A DNA stretch of 64,000 nt from Inquilinus limosus DSM 16000. GTDB taxonomy: Bacteria > Pseudomonadota > Alphaproteobacteria > DSM-16000 > Inquilinaceae. The number at the start of each line of letters is the position of its first letter. The first letter of the stretch is position 1. Under the pieces are notes generated by a model. The model had not been told where the DNA came from. It made no database searches and saw nothing but the letters and a program-made list of their open reading frames with translations. The DNA lies in the NCBI RefSeq assembly GCF_000423185.1, contig NZ_KE383987.1, positions 130,228 through 194,227 on the forward strand. Reading direction: 5' to 3'. Positions 25,981 through 36,027 of the stretch are shown here, one piece after another. The position numbers were made by a program, and so were the translations under genes.

Positions 25981-26423
25981 CCGGACCGCCAGCGCAGCGC
26001 CGACAGCGTGATCAGGCACAGGGCGATGAAGGTCAGGATCGCATTGGCGGCGTGGGAGTATTCCCATTGCAGCCGCAGTTCCGCCCAGTTCCGAGGAACC
26101 GCGGTCCAGTTCGCCGTCGCCTGATTGGCGGGATAGGTCCAGAGGAAGAACACCGCGAGCGTGGCGGCCAGGCACAGGGTACCGATCAGGGCGAGCCGGA
26201 ACGGCCCGGGCTGCCGGCGCGCGCCGATCGCCATGGCGAGATCCGCCGCCAGCGCCGCGATGAGAACGGTGCCGAGCAGCGCCCAGCCGCGATAGATCTC
26301 CTGGGCCGTGAAATAGGCGGTCGCGTCCATGCCGAGCTTGTTCGGCATGGCCAGCAGATGCGCGCCGCCCGGAACCAGCGCCAGGGCGGTCAGCACGATG
26401 GCCAGGAACTGCAGCGCCTTCAT
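25977..26423 (-). CDS. DUF1772-like membrane protein
   Basis: A 148-residue protein with four predicted helices. The last third, PRNWAELRLQWEYSHAANA, matches the conserved NW..P..W..LR..WE..HA pattern of the DUF1772 family, and GGAHLLAMPNK near 20 is the other typical block. Function unknown. Its stop overlaps that of the preceding convergent gene by four bases. Confidence 0.78.
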   Translation of the reverse strand: MKALQFLAIVLTALALVPGGAHLLAMPNKLGMDATAYFTAQEIYRGWALLGTVLIAALAADLAMAIGARRQPGPFRLALIGTLCLAATLAVFFLWTYPANQATANWTAVPRNWAELRLQWEYSHAANAILTFIALCLITLSALRWRSG

Positions 26424-26533
26424 CGAGCGTCTCGCCAGTCTCGGATGAATCTAGACGCTGCCGCCGCGGCGGAAACCCGCCGGGATACCCCGGATGGTGA
26501 CGCACGCGCACCGCGCGGTGAAGCCGAAAGCTG

Positions 26534-26563
26534 TTGACTTCGCGCGTACTCCCTTCCCATCAT
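26534..26563 (+). promoter_or_regulatory. Candidate promoter of the Dpp-type operon
   Basis: TTGACT (26534-26539) and CATCAT (26558-26563) with an 18-base spacer lie about 95 bases before the binding-protein start. The gap 26424-26658 is otherwise featureless apart from an AT-rich run just before the ribosome-binding site TGGAGG at 26645-26650. Confidence 0.35.
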
Positions 26564-26658
26564 TCGTCCGGCAATAGCGGACTTCCCCGCGGAATCAGAA
26601 TTCGGCGGCGTGAAGCGAAAGAAATCCGATAAATTAGAATAAATGTGGAGGCTTCAGC

Positions 26659-28248
26659 ATGAACTTCTCCTTGGCTGGCCTGTCGAGGCTCGCCCGCATC
26701 GCGGCGCTTTCGCTTGCGGCGATTGCCGCGCCCCTGACGCCCGCCCTAGCCGAGGGCAAGACGATCACGGCGGTGCTGCATTCGGCTCTGCGGGTGCTGG
26801 ACCCGATCATCACCACCGCCTACATCACCCGCGACCATGGCTACATGATCTACGACACGCTCGTCGCCATGGACGAGCATTACGAGATCAAGCCGCAGAT
26901 GGCGGACTGGACCGTCTCCGACGACCGCCTGACCTACACCTTCACCCTGCGCGACGGGCTGAAATGGCATGACGGCCAGCCGGTGACGGCGGCGGACTGC
27001 GTCGCCTCGCTGCGCCGCTGGGGCCAGCGCGACACGCTGGGCCAGCTGCTGCTGGAGAAGACCGCGTCGCTGGAGGCGAAGGACGACCGCACCATCGTCC
27101 TGACCCTGAAGGAGCCTTACGGCCTGGTGCTGCAGGCCCTGGGCAAGCCCAGCTCGATCGTCCCCTTCATGATGCCGAAGCGGGTCGCCGAGACGCCGGC
27201 CGACCAGCCGATCACCGACTACACCGGTTCGGGCCCCTTCCGCTTCGTCACCGAGGAGTTCCAGCCCGGGGTCAAGGCGGTCTACGCCAAGTTCGCGGAC
27301 TATGTGCCGCGCACCGAGCCGGCGAGCTGGGCGGCGGGCGGCAAGGTCGTCAAGGTCGACCGGGTCGAATGGGTGGCGATGAGCGACCAGCAGACCGCGG
27401 CCAACGCCCTGCTGACCGGCGAGATCGACTTCTACGAGCAGGTGCCGGTCGATCTGCTGCCGCTGTTCGAGGGCAATGACGAGATCGCGGTCCGCATCGC
27501 CAACAAGCTGGGCTTCCAGAACATCGGGCGGATGAACTTCCTGTACCCGCCCTTCGACAACAAGAAGATCCGCCAGGCGGCGCTCTATGCGCTGAACCCG
27601 AAGGACTTCATGGATGCGATGACCGGCAACCCGGAATATTACCAGCTCTGCGGCTCGATCTATGGCTGCGGCACGGTGCTGGCCAGCGAGGCCGGCGCGG
27701 TGCAGCCGGATATGGTCAAGGCCAAGCAGCTGCTGCAGGAGGCCGGCTATGACGGCACGCCGGTGGTGCTGATGGCGCCCACCGACGTCCCGACCGTCAG
27801 CATCCAGCCCAACGTCGCGGCCCAGTCGCTGCGCGAGGCCGGATTCAATGTCGACATGCAGGCGATGGACTGGCAAACGCTGGTCACCCGCCGCGCCAGC
27901 CAGGCGCCGCCGAAGGAGGGCGGCTGGAATCTGTTCTTCACCAACTTCGTCACCTTCGACATGGCCGATCCGCTGTCCAGCTTCCCCCTGAACGGCAAGG
28001 GGCCGAAGGGAGGCTGGTTCGGCTGGCCGACCGACGCCAGGGCCGAGGAACTGCGCGCCCGCTTCGCCCGCAGCCAGGACCCGGCCGAGCAGAAGGCGCT
28101 GGCCGAGGAGCTGCAGAAGCACGTCTATGACGAGGTGATGTACCTGCCGCTCGGCCAGTACAGCGTCCCGACTGCCTGGCGGACCGCGCTAACCGGGGTC
28201 CTGGAGGGCCCCGCCCCATATTTCTGGAACATCGACAAGGCCGAGTAG
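26659..28248 (+). CDS. Peptide/oligopeptide ABC transporter substrate-binding protein (SBP_bac_5)
   Basis: A 529-residue extracytoplasmic binding protein. Signal peptide residues 1-31 (cleavage near ALAEG). The mature chain begins KTITAVLHSALRVLDPI, and YTFTLRDGLKWHDGQPVTA near 95 is the SBP_bac_5 signature. It delivers di- or oligopeptide-like ligands to the membrane proteins encoded next. First gene of a four-gene operon with strong RBS (GGAGG, 8 bases from ATG). Confidence 0.93.
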   Translation: MNFSLAGLSRLARIAALSLAAIAAPLTPALAEGKTITAVLHSALRVLDPIITTAYITRDHGYMIYDTLVAMDEHYEIKPQMADWTVSDDRLTYTFTLRDGLKWHDGQPVTAADCVASLRRWGQRDTLGQLLLEKTASLEAKDDRTIVLTLKEPYGLVLQALGKPSSIVPFMMPKRVAETPADQPITDYTGSGPFRFVTEEFQPGVKAVYAKFADYVPRTEPASWAAGGKVVKVDRVEWVAMSDQQTAANALLTGEIDFYEQVPVDLLPLFEGNDEIAVRIANKLGFQNIGRMNFLYPPFDNKKIRQAALYALNPKDFMDAMTGNPEYYQLCGSIYGCGTVLASEAGAVQPDMVKAKQLLQEAGYDGTPVVLMAPTDVPTVSIQPNVAAQSLREAGFNVDMQAMDWQTLVTRRASQAPPKEGGWNLFFTNFVTFDMADPLSSFPLNGKGPKGGWFGWPTDARAEELRARFARSQDPAEQKALAEELQKHVYDEVMYLPLGQYSVPTAWRTALTGVLEGPAPYFWNIDKAE

Positions 28249-28263
28249 CCGGACGGGCGCGCC

Positions 28264-29205
28264 GTGCTGACCTATCTCGCCCGCCGCATCCTCGCCACCC
28301 TGCCGGTGATCCTGGTCGTGGCGCTGGTGGTGTTCCTGCTGCTGCGGCTGACGCCCGGGGATCCCGCGGCGATCATCGCCGGCGACCAGGCGACGCCGGA
28401 GCAGCTCGCCGCCATCCGCGCGGCGCTCGGCTTGGACCAGCCGCTCTCCACCCAGTTCGTGGGCTGGATCGGCCGGCTGCTGCACGGCGACCTCGGTGTC
28501 TCGCTGATCTCCAAGGTGCCGGTGCTGCAGATGGTCGGGCAGCGGCTGGAGCCGAGCCTGAGCTTGGCCGTCCTGACCATCCTGGTCGCCGTGGCGGTGG
28601 CGGTGCCGCTCGGCACCCTCGCCGCCTGGCGCCAGGGCGGCTGGGTCGACCGCATCACCATGTCGGTCTCGGTTCTGGGCTTCTCGGTGCCGGTCTTCGT
28701 CGTCGGCTATCTCTGGATCCTGCTGTTCGCGATCGAGTGGAAGCTGCTGCCGGTGCAGGGCTTCAAGAGCCTGGCCGACGGGCTGTGGCCCTTCCTGCAG
28801 CGCATGATCCTGCCGGTGATGACGCTCAGCCTCGTCTACATCGCGCTGATCGCCCGCATCACCCGGACCAGCGTGATCGAGGTGCTGGGCGAGGACTATG
28901 TCCGCACCGCCCGGGCCAAAGGCATCAGCGAGCGCGCCGTGCTGTTCCGCCATGCGCTGCGCAACGCCGCGGTGCCGATCGTCACCGTGATCGGCATCGG
29001 CATCGCCCTTCTGATCAGCGGCGTGGTGGTGACCGAGAGCGTGTTCAACCTGCCCGGCATCGGCCGGCTGACGGTGGAGGCGGTGCTGGCGCGCGACTAT
29101 CCGGTGATCCAGGCGGTGATCCTCCTGACCTCCTTCGTCTATGTCGCGGTCAACCTCGTCATCGACCTCGCCTACACCGCGCTCGACCCGAGGATCCGCT
29201 ACTGA
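28264..29205 (+). CDS. Peptide ABC transporter permease (DppB type)
   Basis: A 313-residue inner-membrane permease with six helices. The N-terminus MLTYLARRILATLPVILVV and RLTPGDPAA near 34 are typical of DppB/OppB. The EAA loop reads EDYVRTARAKGISERAVLFR near 213-232. GTG start at 28264, 15 bases after the binding protein. Its TGA overlaps the next ATG (TGATG at 29203-29207), so DppB and DppC are translationally coupled. Confidence 0.93.
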   Translation: MLTYLARRILATLPVILVVALVVFLLLRLTPGDPAAIIAGDQATPEQLAAIRAALGLDQPLSTQFVGWIGRLLHGDLGVSLISKVPVLQMVGQRLEPSLSLAVLTILVAVAVAVPLGTLAAWRQGGWVDRITMSVSVLGFSVPVFVVGYLWILLFAIEWKLLPVQGFKSLADGLWPFLQRMILPVMTLSLVYIALIARITRTSVIEVLGEDYVRTARAKGISERAVLFRHALRNAAVPIVTVIGIGIALLISGVVVTESVFNLPGIGRLTVEAVLARDYPVIQAVILLTSFVYVAVNLVIDLAYTALDPRIRY

Positions 29206-30080
29206 TGGCCGCCGACACACCCCTGGAGCTGCCGCAGCGTGGCCCGGTCCAGGCCGCGGCCGCGGCGCTGACCGCCAACCTGCCGACGCTGCTCGCCGCA
29301 CTGGTGCTGGCGCTGATCGTCCTCGGAGCGGTGTTCGCGCCGCTGCTGTTCACCCAGGACCCGGCGGCGATGGCCCCGGCGATGCGGCTGAAGCCGGCGA
29401 CCTGGGAGCACTGGCTGGGCACCGACGCCTATGGCCGCGACGTCTACTCCCGCATCGTCTACGGCGCCCGGGTGTCGCTGGTGGTCGGCATCGGCGCCGC
29501 CGCGGTCAGCGTCGTCATCGGCCTCGCCATCGGCTTGGTGGCCGGCTTCTTCCGCGTCGTCGACGCGGTGGTGATGCGGGTGATGGACGGGCTGATGGCG
29601 ATCCCGAACATCCTGCTGGCCATCGCCGTGGTCGCGCTGTCCGGCGCCACGCTGTGGACCGTGCTGGTCGCCATCACCATCCCGGAGATCCCGCGCGTGG
29701 TCCGGCTGGTGCGGTCGGTGGTGCTGTCGGCGCGGGAGGAGCCCTATGTCGAGGCCGCGATCGCCGCCGGCACCTCCCTGCCCCGGATCCTGTGGCGGCA
29801 CCTGATGCCGAACACCCTGCCGGCGCTGATCGTCCAGGGCACCTATGTCTGCGCCTCGGCGATCCTGACGGAGTCGATCCTGTCCTTCCTCGGCGCCGGC
29901 CTGAGCCCGGAGATCCCGACCTGGGGCAACATCATCGCCGAGGGCCGCAACTACTTCCTGGTCAAGCCGACGCTGATCCTGTGGCCGGGCCTGCTGGTGT
30001 CGCTGACCGTGCTGTCGGTCAACCTGGTCGGCGACGCGCTGCGCGACGCGCTCGACCCGCGCATGGCGAAGAGGGGCTGA
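29205..30080 (+). CDS. Peptide ABC transporter permease (DppC type)
   Basis: A 291-residue permease with the DppC pattern: cytoplasmic N-terminus, FTQDPAAMAPAMRLKPA and LGTDAYGRDVYSRIVYG near 75-90, and EAA loop REEPYVEAAIAAGTSLPRIL near 180-199. It pairs with the DppB-like protein. The ATG at 29205 overlaps the upstream stop; longer upstream in-frame starts would lie inside dppB and are rejected. Confidence 0.93.
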   Translation: MAADTPLELPQRGPVQAAAAALTANLPTLLAALVLALIVLGAVFAPLLFTQDPAAMAPAMRLKPATWEHWLGTDAYGRDVYSRIVYGARVSLVVGIGAAAVSVVIGLAIGLVAGFFRVVDAVVMRVMDGLMAIPNILLAIAVVALSGATLWTVLVAITIPEIPRVVRLVRSVVLSAREEPYVEAAIAAGTSLPRILWRHLMPNTLPALIVQGTYVCASAILTESILSFLGAGLSPEIPTWGNIIAEGRNYFLVKPTLILWPGLLVSLTVLSVNLVGDALRDALDPRMAKRG

Positions 30081-30081
30081 G

Positions 30082-31743
<1,662 letters not shown>

Positions 31744-32739
31744 TCAGCCGAGTGTGAAGCCCAGCGCCTCCGCCTCCCTCGGCCGCAGCACGCCGTCCGC
31801 GACCCGGCCGGAGGCGGCCTGCCAGTCGTAGAGCGCCTTGGCGGTGAAGCCGTTGAACATGCCGGCAGTGAAGCCCCAGTCCGGGATCAGCCCGAGATCG
31901 ATGAAGGCGTCCTGCAGCAGCCGGACCTCATGGCCGCTCGACCCCGGCATCAACCGGGCCAGGCCGGGGGCCCGCTCCGCCACCAGGCGCAGATGCCGGC
32001 CGGCGAGCAGGAGATAGTCGAAACAGAGTCCGGTGTCGGCCGGATCCGGGCAGGGGCTGAGCCCGGCCGCCTGGCGGAAGGCGGCGTAGGAGCCGGTCGG
32101 GTCGGCCGGCGGCAGGTGCCGGCCCGGCAGGGTCTGACAGCCGGCGGAGGAGAACTCGATACCATCGCCCGGCCAGCCGGCAGCGTGGATGTTGTCCTCC
32201 GGCGCGCAGATGTCGAAGCGGCCGGACAGGTCGTAGCCGGCGGCGTCGGGCGAGCGCCAGACCGGCACCTCGACGGTGCGGTCGAGCTGGAACGCCCCCT
32301 CCTCCGCCGGCCGGCCGGCAGGCACATGCGGTCCGACCACATAGGGGTGCAGCCCGGGCGCCAGCATGTTGGCGATGCGCTGGTCCGGCGCCTCGGCCTG
32401 GCGGCGCATGTAGTCGGCGTTCGGGACGGTCGAGCCGGACCAGGCGGCCAGCCGCCCCGCCGGCCGGTCCCAGATCCCGAGGACGCAGCGCGGCACCCGG
32501 TGATCCGGCCGTGCTTCGCACAGCCGCAGCTCATCGCGCCAGAGGCCGGCCGTCTCGGGCTCGGCCAGGGCGCAGCCGCGCAGCCCGAACAGGATCGTCG
32601 CCCCGCGCGGCCGGAAGCGGGACAGCCGGCACAGCGTCTCGAAGGTCCCGGCCTCCGCGGCGAAGACGGTGTCGGCGAAGGGCGCCGCCAGATGGGCGTA
32701 GTTCGGCGAGCGATCGTCGTCGTGCCAGACGGGCGGCAT
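31744..32739 (-). CDS. Peptidoglycan-binding-domain protein with an SAGCQ motif, function unknown
   Basis: A 331-residue protein without a signal peptide. The last ~65 residues (GSSGHEVRLLQDAFIDLGLI; NGFTAKALYDWQAASG) form a peptidoglycan-binding PG_binding_1-like repeat. The middle contains NIHAAGWPGDGIEFSSAGCQTL near residues 195-216; His plus SxGC resembles the active site of L,D-transpeptidase/YkuD-like folds, but I cannot confirm that family. It is the last gene of a three-gene operon with a class A serine hydrolase and a class I glutamine-amidotransferase-like hydrolase. The ATG at 32739 is 8 bases after the preceding stop; the longer frame upstream is rejected. Confidence 0.6.
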   Translation of the reverse strand: MPPVWHDDDRSPNYAHLAAPFADTVFAAEAGTFETLCRLSRFRPRGATILFGLRGCALAEPETAGLWRDELRLCEARPDHRVPRCVLGIWDRPAGRLAAWSGSTVPNADYMRRQAEAPDQRIANMLAPGLHPYVVGPHVPAGRPAEEGAFQLDRTVEVPVWRSPDAAGYDLSGRFDICAPEDNIHAAGWPGDGIEFSSAGCQTLPGRHLPPADPTGSYAAFRQAAGLSPCPDPADTGLCFDYLLLAGRHLRLVAERAPGLARLMPGSSGHEVRLLQDAFIDLGLIPDWGFTAGMFNGFTAKALYDWQAASGRVADGVLRPREAEALGFTLG

Positions 32740-32747
32740 CCGGATCC

Positions 32748-33638
32748 TCAGGCTTCGAGCAGCGCGTGCAGCCGGGCGCCGACGGCTGGCAGGAAGCGGC
32801 GGTTCCGGGCCATGTGCTGTCCGACGGTGTAGACGGCAGCGACGACGCTGCGGCCGGAGGGGGTCTCCCAATACGCCATGTCGTGCCGGGTCTCGCCGGT
32901 CCAGCCGGCCTTCGACCACAGCCGGACATCGCGCGGCAGCGTCTCGCCCAGGAAGCCGCGGACCTGGTCCTCGTAGCCCGGCGGCAGCCGCTCCGGGTCG
33001 CGCTCATGCTCGCGGTCGAGCAGCTCCATCATCCGGCCGCAGGTCGCGGGCGAGACCAGCTGCCCGGCGACGATGCCGTGCAGCAGCGCCGCCGCCGCGC
33101 GCGGGGCGATCAGGTTGCCGCCATGGACCCGCGCCGCCTTCTCCCGGCCATAGGGCGAGTCCTCATAGGTGCTGTGCCATAGCCGGAGGCGCTCGAACTC
33201 CGGCCAGCCCCAGCTTTCGAACCAGCGATGGATCGCCTGGCGCTTGTCCCACCAGACGGCCATCTCCGCCTCCGGCAGCGGGCCGCCCGGCGTGGTGCCG
33301 GTCATGCGGCCGAACAGGTAGGTGGTGGCGTCGTTGCTGGACTGGCGGATCATCGCCGACAGCGCCCGCAGGTCCTCCTCGTCCGGCCGCAGCAGGCCGG
33401 CCTCGACCCAGTGCTGGAAGGCAACCAGGTAGAAGCTCTTGCAGGTGCTGGCCGGATACACCGCGACCTCGTCGCGATGGCTGAAGACCGCCCCATCGGA
33501 GTAGCGGTCTGCCGCGCCGTCGCGCAGCCGGCCGGGATAGAGCCTGAAGGTCAGGCCGAAATCCTCCGGCCCGACCTCGCCCTCGAACGCGTCGAGCAGG
33601 TCGCGGACCAGTTGCGGTCCGATGGCGGGCGCGTCCAT
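32748..33638 (-). CDS. Class A beta-lactamase-related serine hydrolase
   Basis: A 296-residue penicillin-recognising serine hydrolase. The SxxK motif is S64-T-C-K67 in YPASTCKSFYLV, the SxN-like motif SSN is at 100-102, and the KTG equivalent is KAG in WSKAGWTGE. No signal peptide is seen, unlike secreted beta-lactamases, so a cytoplasmic peptidase or amidase role is more likely than antibiotic resistance. Its start overlaps the stop of the upstream hydrolase gene (ATGA), giving tight coupling. The longer upstream start lies inside that gene and is rejected. Confidence 0.82.
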   Translation of the reverse strand: MDAPAIGPQLVRDLLDAFEGEVGPEDFGLTFRLYPGRLRDGAADRYSDGAVFSHRDEVAVYPASTCKSFYLVAFQHWVEAGLLRPDEEDLRALSAMIRQSSNDATTYLFGRMTGTTPGGPLPEAEMAVWWDKRQAIHRWFESWGWPEFERLRLWHSTYEDSPYGREKAARVHGGNLIAPRAAAALLHGIVAGQLVSPATCGRMMELLDREHERDPERLPPGYEDQVRGFLGETLPRDVRLWSKAGWTGETRHDMAYWETPSGRSVVAAVYTVGQHMARNRRFLPAVGARLHALLEA

Positions 33639-34372
33639 CAGCCGGCGCAGGCGGAGACGAAGGCTGCGAGGATGGCTCGGTCGGCCTCGCTGCGTAAATA
33701 CTCCGGGTGCCACTGCACGCCGAGGCAGAAGCGCTGCCCGGGATGCTCCACCGCCTCCACCACACCGTCTGGGGCGACGCCGGAGACCACGAGATCCGGC
33801 CCCGCCGCCTTCACCGCCTGGTGGTGCGAGCTGTTGACGCCGAAGCGCGCCGCGCCGGTGATGCGGGACAGCAGCGTGCCGGGCCCGACCTCGACCTCAT
33901 GCGCCGCCACCCAGCCGGCCGGGTCGTGGATCTTCCGCTCCGGGCTGTGGTCGAGAGCGTTGTCGATCTCGGCCGGGATGTGCTGCACCAGCGTGCCGCC
34001 CAGCACCACCGCCAGCAGCTGCTCGCCGCCGCAGATGCCGAGCACCGGCAGGTTCCGCGCCACCGCGCCCTCGACCAGCGCCCATTCGAACCGGGTGCGC
34101 ACCGGCTTGGTCTTCACAGTCTCGTGCACCGAGCCGGCGCCCCAGAGCACGGGGTCGACATCGAAGCCGCCGCCGGTGACGACGATGCCGTTGCACAGGT
34201 CGAGATAGCGGTCGACCGCGTCGACCAGATGCGGCAGCGCCAGCGGCGCGGCGCCGAACTCGGCCAGCGACCCGCAGTAGTTCTGCCGCAGCGCGTACCA
34301 GGGCGAGGAGGAATAGCCGCCCGCCTCCTCGGCATCCAGGGTCACTCCGATGACGGGCTTGGCGGTGGGCAT
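33638..34372 (-). CDS. Gamma-glutamyl hydrolase-type class I glutamine amidotransferase (PuuD family)
   Basis: A 244-residue member of peptidase family C26. The nucleophile is Cys114 in LGICGGEQLL, with His222 and Glu224 in QWHPEYL completing the triad. GGGFDVDPVLWG near 67-78 is typical of gamma-glutamyl-GABA hydrolases. It cleaves a gamma-glutamyl amide bond in the cytoplasm. It is the first gene of the three-gene operon, divergent in function but co-located with a LysR gene (34467) and converging with a peptide importer, so its substrate may be an imported gamma-glutamyl (for example muropeptide-derived) compound. Confidence 0.87.
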   Translation of the reverse strand: MPTAKPVIGVTLDAEEAGGYSSSPWYALRQNYCGSLAEFGAAPLALPHLVDAVDRYLDLCNGIVVTGGGFDVDPVLWGAGSVHETVKTKPVRTRFEWALVEGAVARNLPVLGICGGEQLLAVVLGGTLVQHIPAEIDNALDHSPERKIHDPAGWVAAHEVEVGPGTLLSRITGAARFGVNSSHHQAVKAAGPDLVVSGVAPDGVVEAVEHPGQRFCLGVQWHPEYLRSEADRAILAAFVSACAG

Positions 34373-34466
34373 GATCGTTCCTGTGGGAAGCGGAGCGGTC
34401 TATCGGTGATGCCCGGCGCCCCGACGGCTGTCAAATTCCGGCCGGTTATGGGACCCGCATCGGCCG

Positions 34467-35375
34467 TTATCGCCTGGCGCTGCGGGTGCGCTGGGTCGGC
34501 TTGCCGGTGAGGTGGTCGAGGAACAGATGCGCGGCGTGCGAAAGCGGGTAGTTCTCGTGGTGCAGCGCCGTGATCGGCAGGGTGATCTCCGGCACGATGG
34601 CGCGGACGGTGACGTCCGGCACGGCCCAGGCCTGGGCAGTGTGCTCGTCGACGATGGCCGAGCCGGCGCCGTAGCGCACCAGCGGCAGCGCCAGGTAGTA
34701 GGTCTGGATCAGGTTCTTCGGGGCGTAGCGGATGCCGGCGCGGGCGAAGGCGTCGGACAGGGTGGCGCCGATCGAGGTGTCGGGGTCGACGCCGATCAGC
34801 GTCTCCACATCGATCCGGTCGAGCGTGATCTCCGCCGCCTCGCCGGGCCGGAGCGGCGCGGTCGACAGATGCACCAGCCGCGAGGTGCCGATCGCGGTCT
34901 TGCGCATGCCCGGCGGCAGCACCGGCTCATAGGCGATGGCGAGGTCGAGGCTGTTGGTGGCGATCAGCTCCAGGATCTCGCGGGTGTGGTGGGTGCGCAG
35001 GTCGAAGCTGACGCCCGGGTGGCGGCGGTGGAACTGGGCCATCTGCTCGGTCATGAAGCCGAAGCCGAGGCTGGGCAGGCAGGCGATGCGGACATGGCCT
35101 TCGCGCCCGCGCCGGAGGTTGGCGGCGATGCTGGAGATCCGCTCCAGCCCCGCGAAGGTGCGGTCGATCTCGACCTCCAGCAGCTTGGCCTCGCGGGTCG
35201 GCACCAGCTTGCCCTTCACCCGCTCGAACAGGCGCAGCCCCAGCTGGTCCTCGGCATGGCGCAGCAGCTTGCTGACCGCTGGCTGCGAGACGTTCAGCAG
35301 CTCGGCCGCGCCGGTGATCGACCCGGCCTTCTGCACCGCCTGCAGCGCCTCGATATGCCTCAGCCTGATGGTCAT
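34467..35375 (-). CDS. LysR-family transcriptional regulator
   Basis: A 302-residue LysR regulator. The N-terminal HTH is RHIEALQAVQKAGSITGAAE followed by SQPAVSKLLRHAEDQLGLRL. The effector domain contains EGHVRIACLPSLGFGFM near 90. It lies directly upstream of the three-gene hydrolase operon on the same strand (94-base gap) and probably controls it, and perhaps the convergent Dpp operon. The frame is open upstream to 35939, but the ATG at 35375 with GGAGGAGACGGG before it is the clear start. Divergent from arfB (78 bases). Confidence 0.9.
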   Translation of the reverse strand: MTIRLRHIEALQAVQKAGSITGAAELLNVSQPAVSKLLRHAEDQLGLRLFERVKGKLVPTREAKLLEVEIDRTFAGLERISSIAANLRRGREGHVRIACLPSLGFGFMTEQMAQFHRRHPGVSFDLRTHHTREILELIATNSLDLAIAYEPVLPPGMRKTAIGTSRLVHLSTAPLRPGEAAEITLDRIDVETLIGVDPDTSIGATLSDAFARAGIRYAPKNLIQTYYLALPLVRYGAGSAIVDEHTAQAWAVPDVTVRAIVPEITLPITALHHENYPLSHAAHLFLDHLTGKPTQRTRSARR

Positions 35376-35453
35376 CCCGTCTCCTCCGCCCGGATCGGGA
35401 TCGCACAGCGGCGGGGGCATGACAAGCCGGCCCAGCCGTGCGAGGGTCCGGCC

Positions 35454-35870
35454 ATGATCCGCATCACCGCCCGCATCGCGCTGGACGAGCGCGACATCGA
35501 GGAGAGCTTCATCCTCGCGTCCGGCCCCGGCGGGCAGAACGTGAACAAGGTCGCGACCGCGGTGCAGCTGCGCTATCCCATCGACCGCGCCGGGCTGCCG
35601 GAGGAGATGCGGGCGCGGCTGGAGGCGCTGGCCGGGCAGCGCCTGACCAAGGACGGCGTGCTGGTGATCACCGGCCGCGAGCATCGCAGCCAGGAGCGCA
35701 ACCGGGCCGAGGCGCTGGACCGGCTGGTCGAGCTGTTCCGGCGCGCCGCCGTCGCCCCCAAGAAGCGCCGGCCGACCCGGGCAACGCTGGGCAGCAAGAT
35801 CCGGCGGCTCGACGCCAAGAGCAAACGGTCGGCGGTGAAGAGAATGCGCGGCAGCCCGGGCGAGGACTGA
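35454..35870 (+). CDS. arfB: Peptidyl-tRNA hydrolase ArfB (YaeJ), ribosome rescue
   Basis: A 138-residue release-factor-like protein. The catalytic GGQ is at 26-28 in ASGPGGQNVNKVAT. The C-terminal ~35 residues are Arg/Lys-rich (KKRRPTRATLGSKIRRL; KSKRSAVKRMRG), the tail that enters the empty mRNA channel. It hydrolyses peptidyl-tRNA on stalled ribosomes. Length is typical of ArfB and excludes RF1/RF2. It is a single-gene unit followed by a palindromic repeat. Confidence 0.93.
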   Translation: MIRITARIALDERDIEESFILASGPGGQNVNKVATAVQLRYPIDRAGLPEEMRARLEALAGQRLTKDGVLVITGREHRSQERNRAEALDRLVELFRRAAVAPKKRRPTRATLGSKIRRLDAKSKRSAVKRMRGSPGED

Positions 35871-35915
35871 CGTCCCGTCCGGGTCGAGTGGCATGGCCTG
35901 CAGCGCCCTTCCTTC

Positions 35916-35999
35916 GTGATTGCGAGCGCAGCGAAGCAATCCAGGGCTGATTGGCGTGGCCCTGGATTGCTTCGTCGGCTTCGCCTCCTCGCAATGACG
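35916..35999. repeat. Dispersed palindromic repeat, stem type A (copy 2)
   Basis: About 84 bases: left arm with TTGCGAGCGCAGCGAAGCAA and core ATCCAGGG, right arm with CCCTGGATTGCTTCGTCGG and end GCAATGACG. It has the same stem as the copy at 8874-8962 and a shorter loop. It lies between the convergent arfB and solute-binding-protein genes. Confidence 0.85.
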
Positions 36000-36027
36000 A
36001 TGAAGACGGGCAGCACTGGGGCCTCCC

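Noticed and set aside
32748-33638. Antibiotic-resistance beta-lactamase
   Set aside because: SxxK is present, but there is no signal peptide, the KTG box is KAG, and the gene is coupled to a cytosolic gamma-glutamyl hydrolase. A peptidase or amidase role is more likely.
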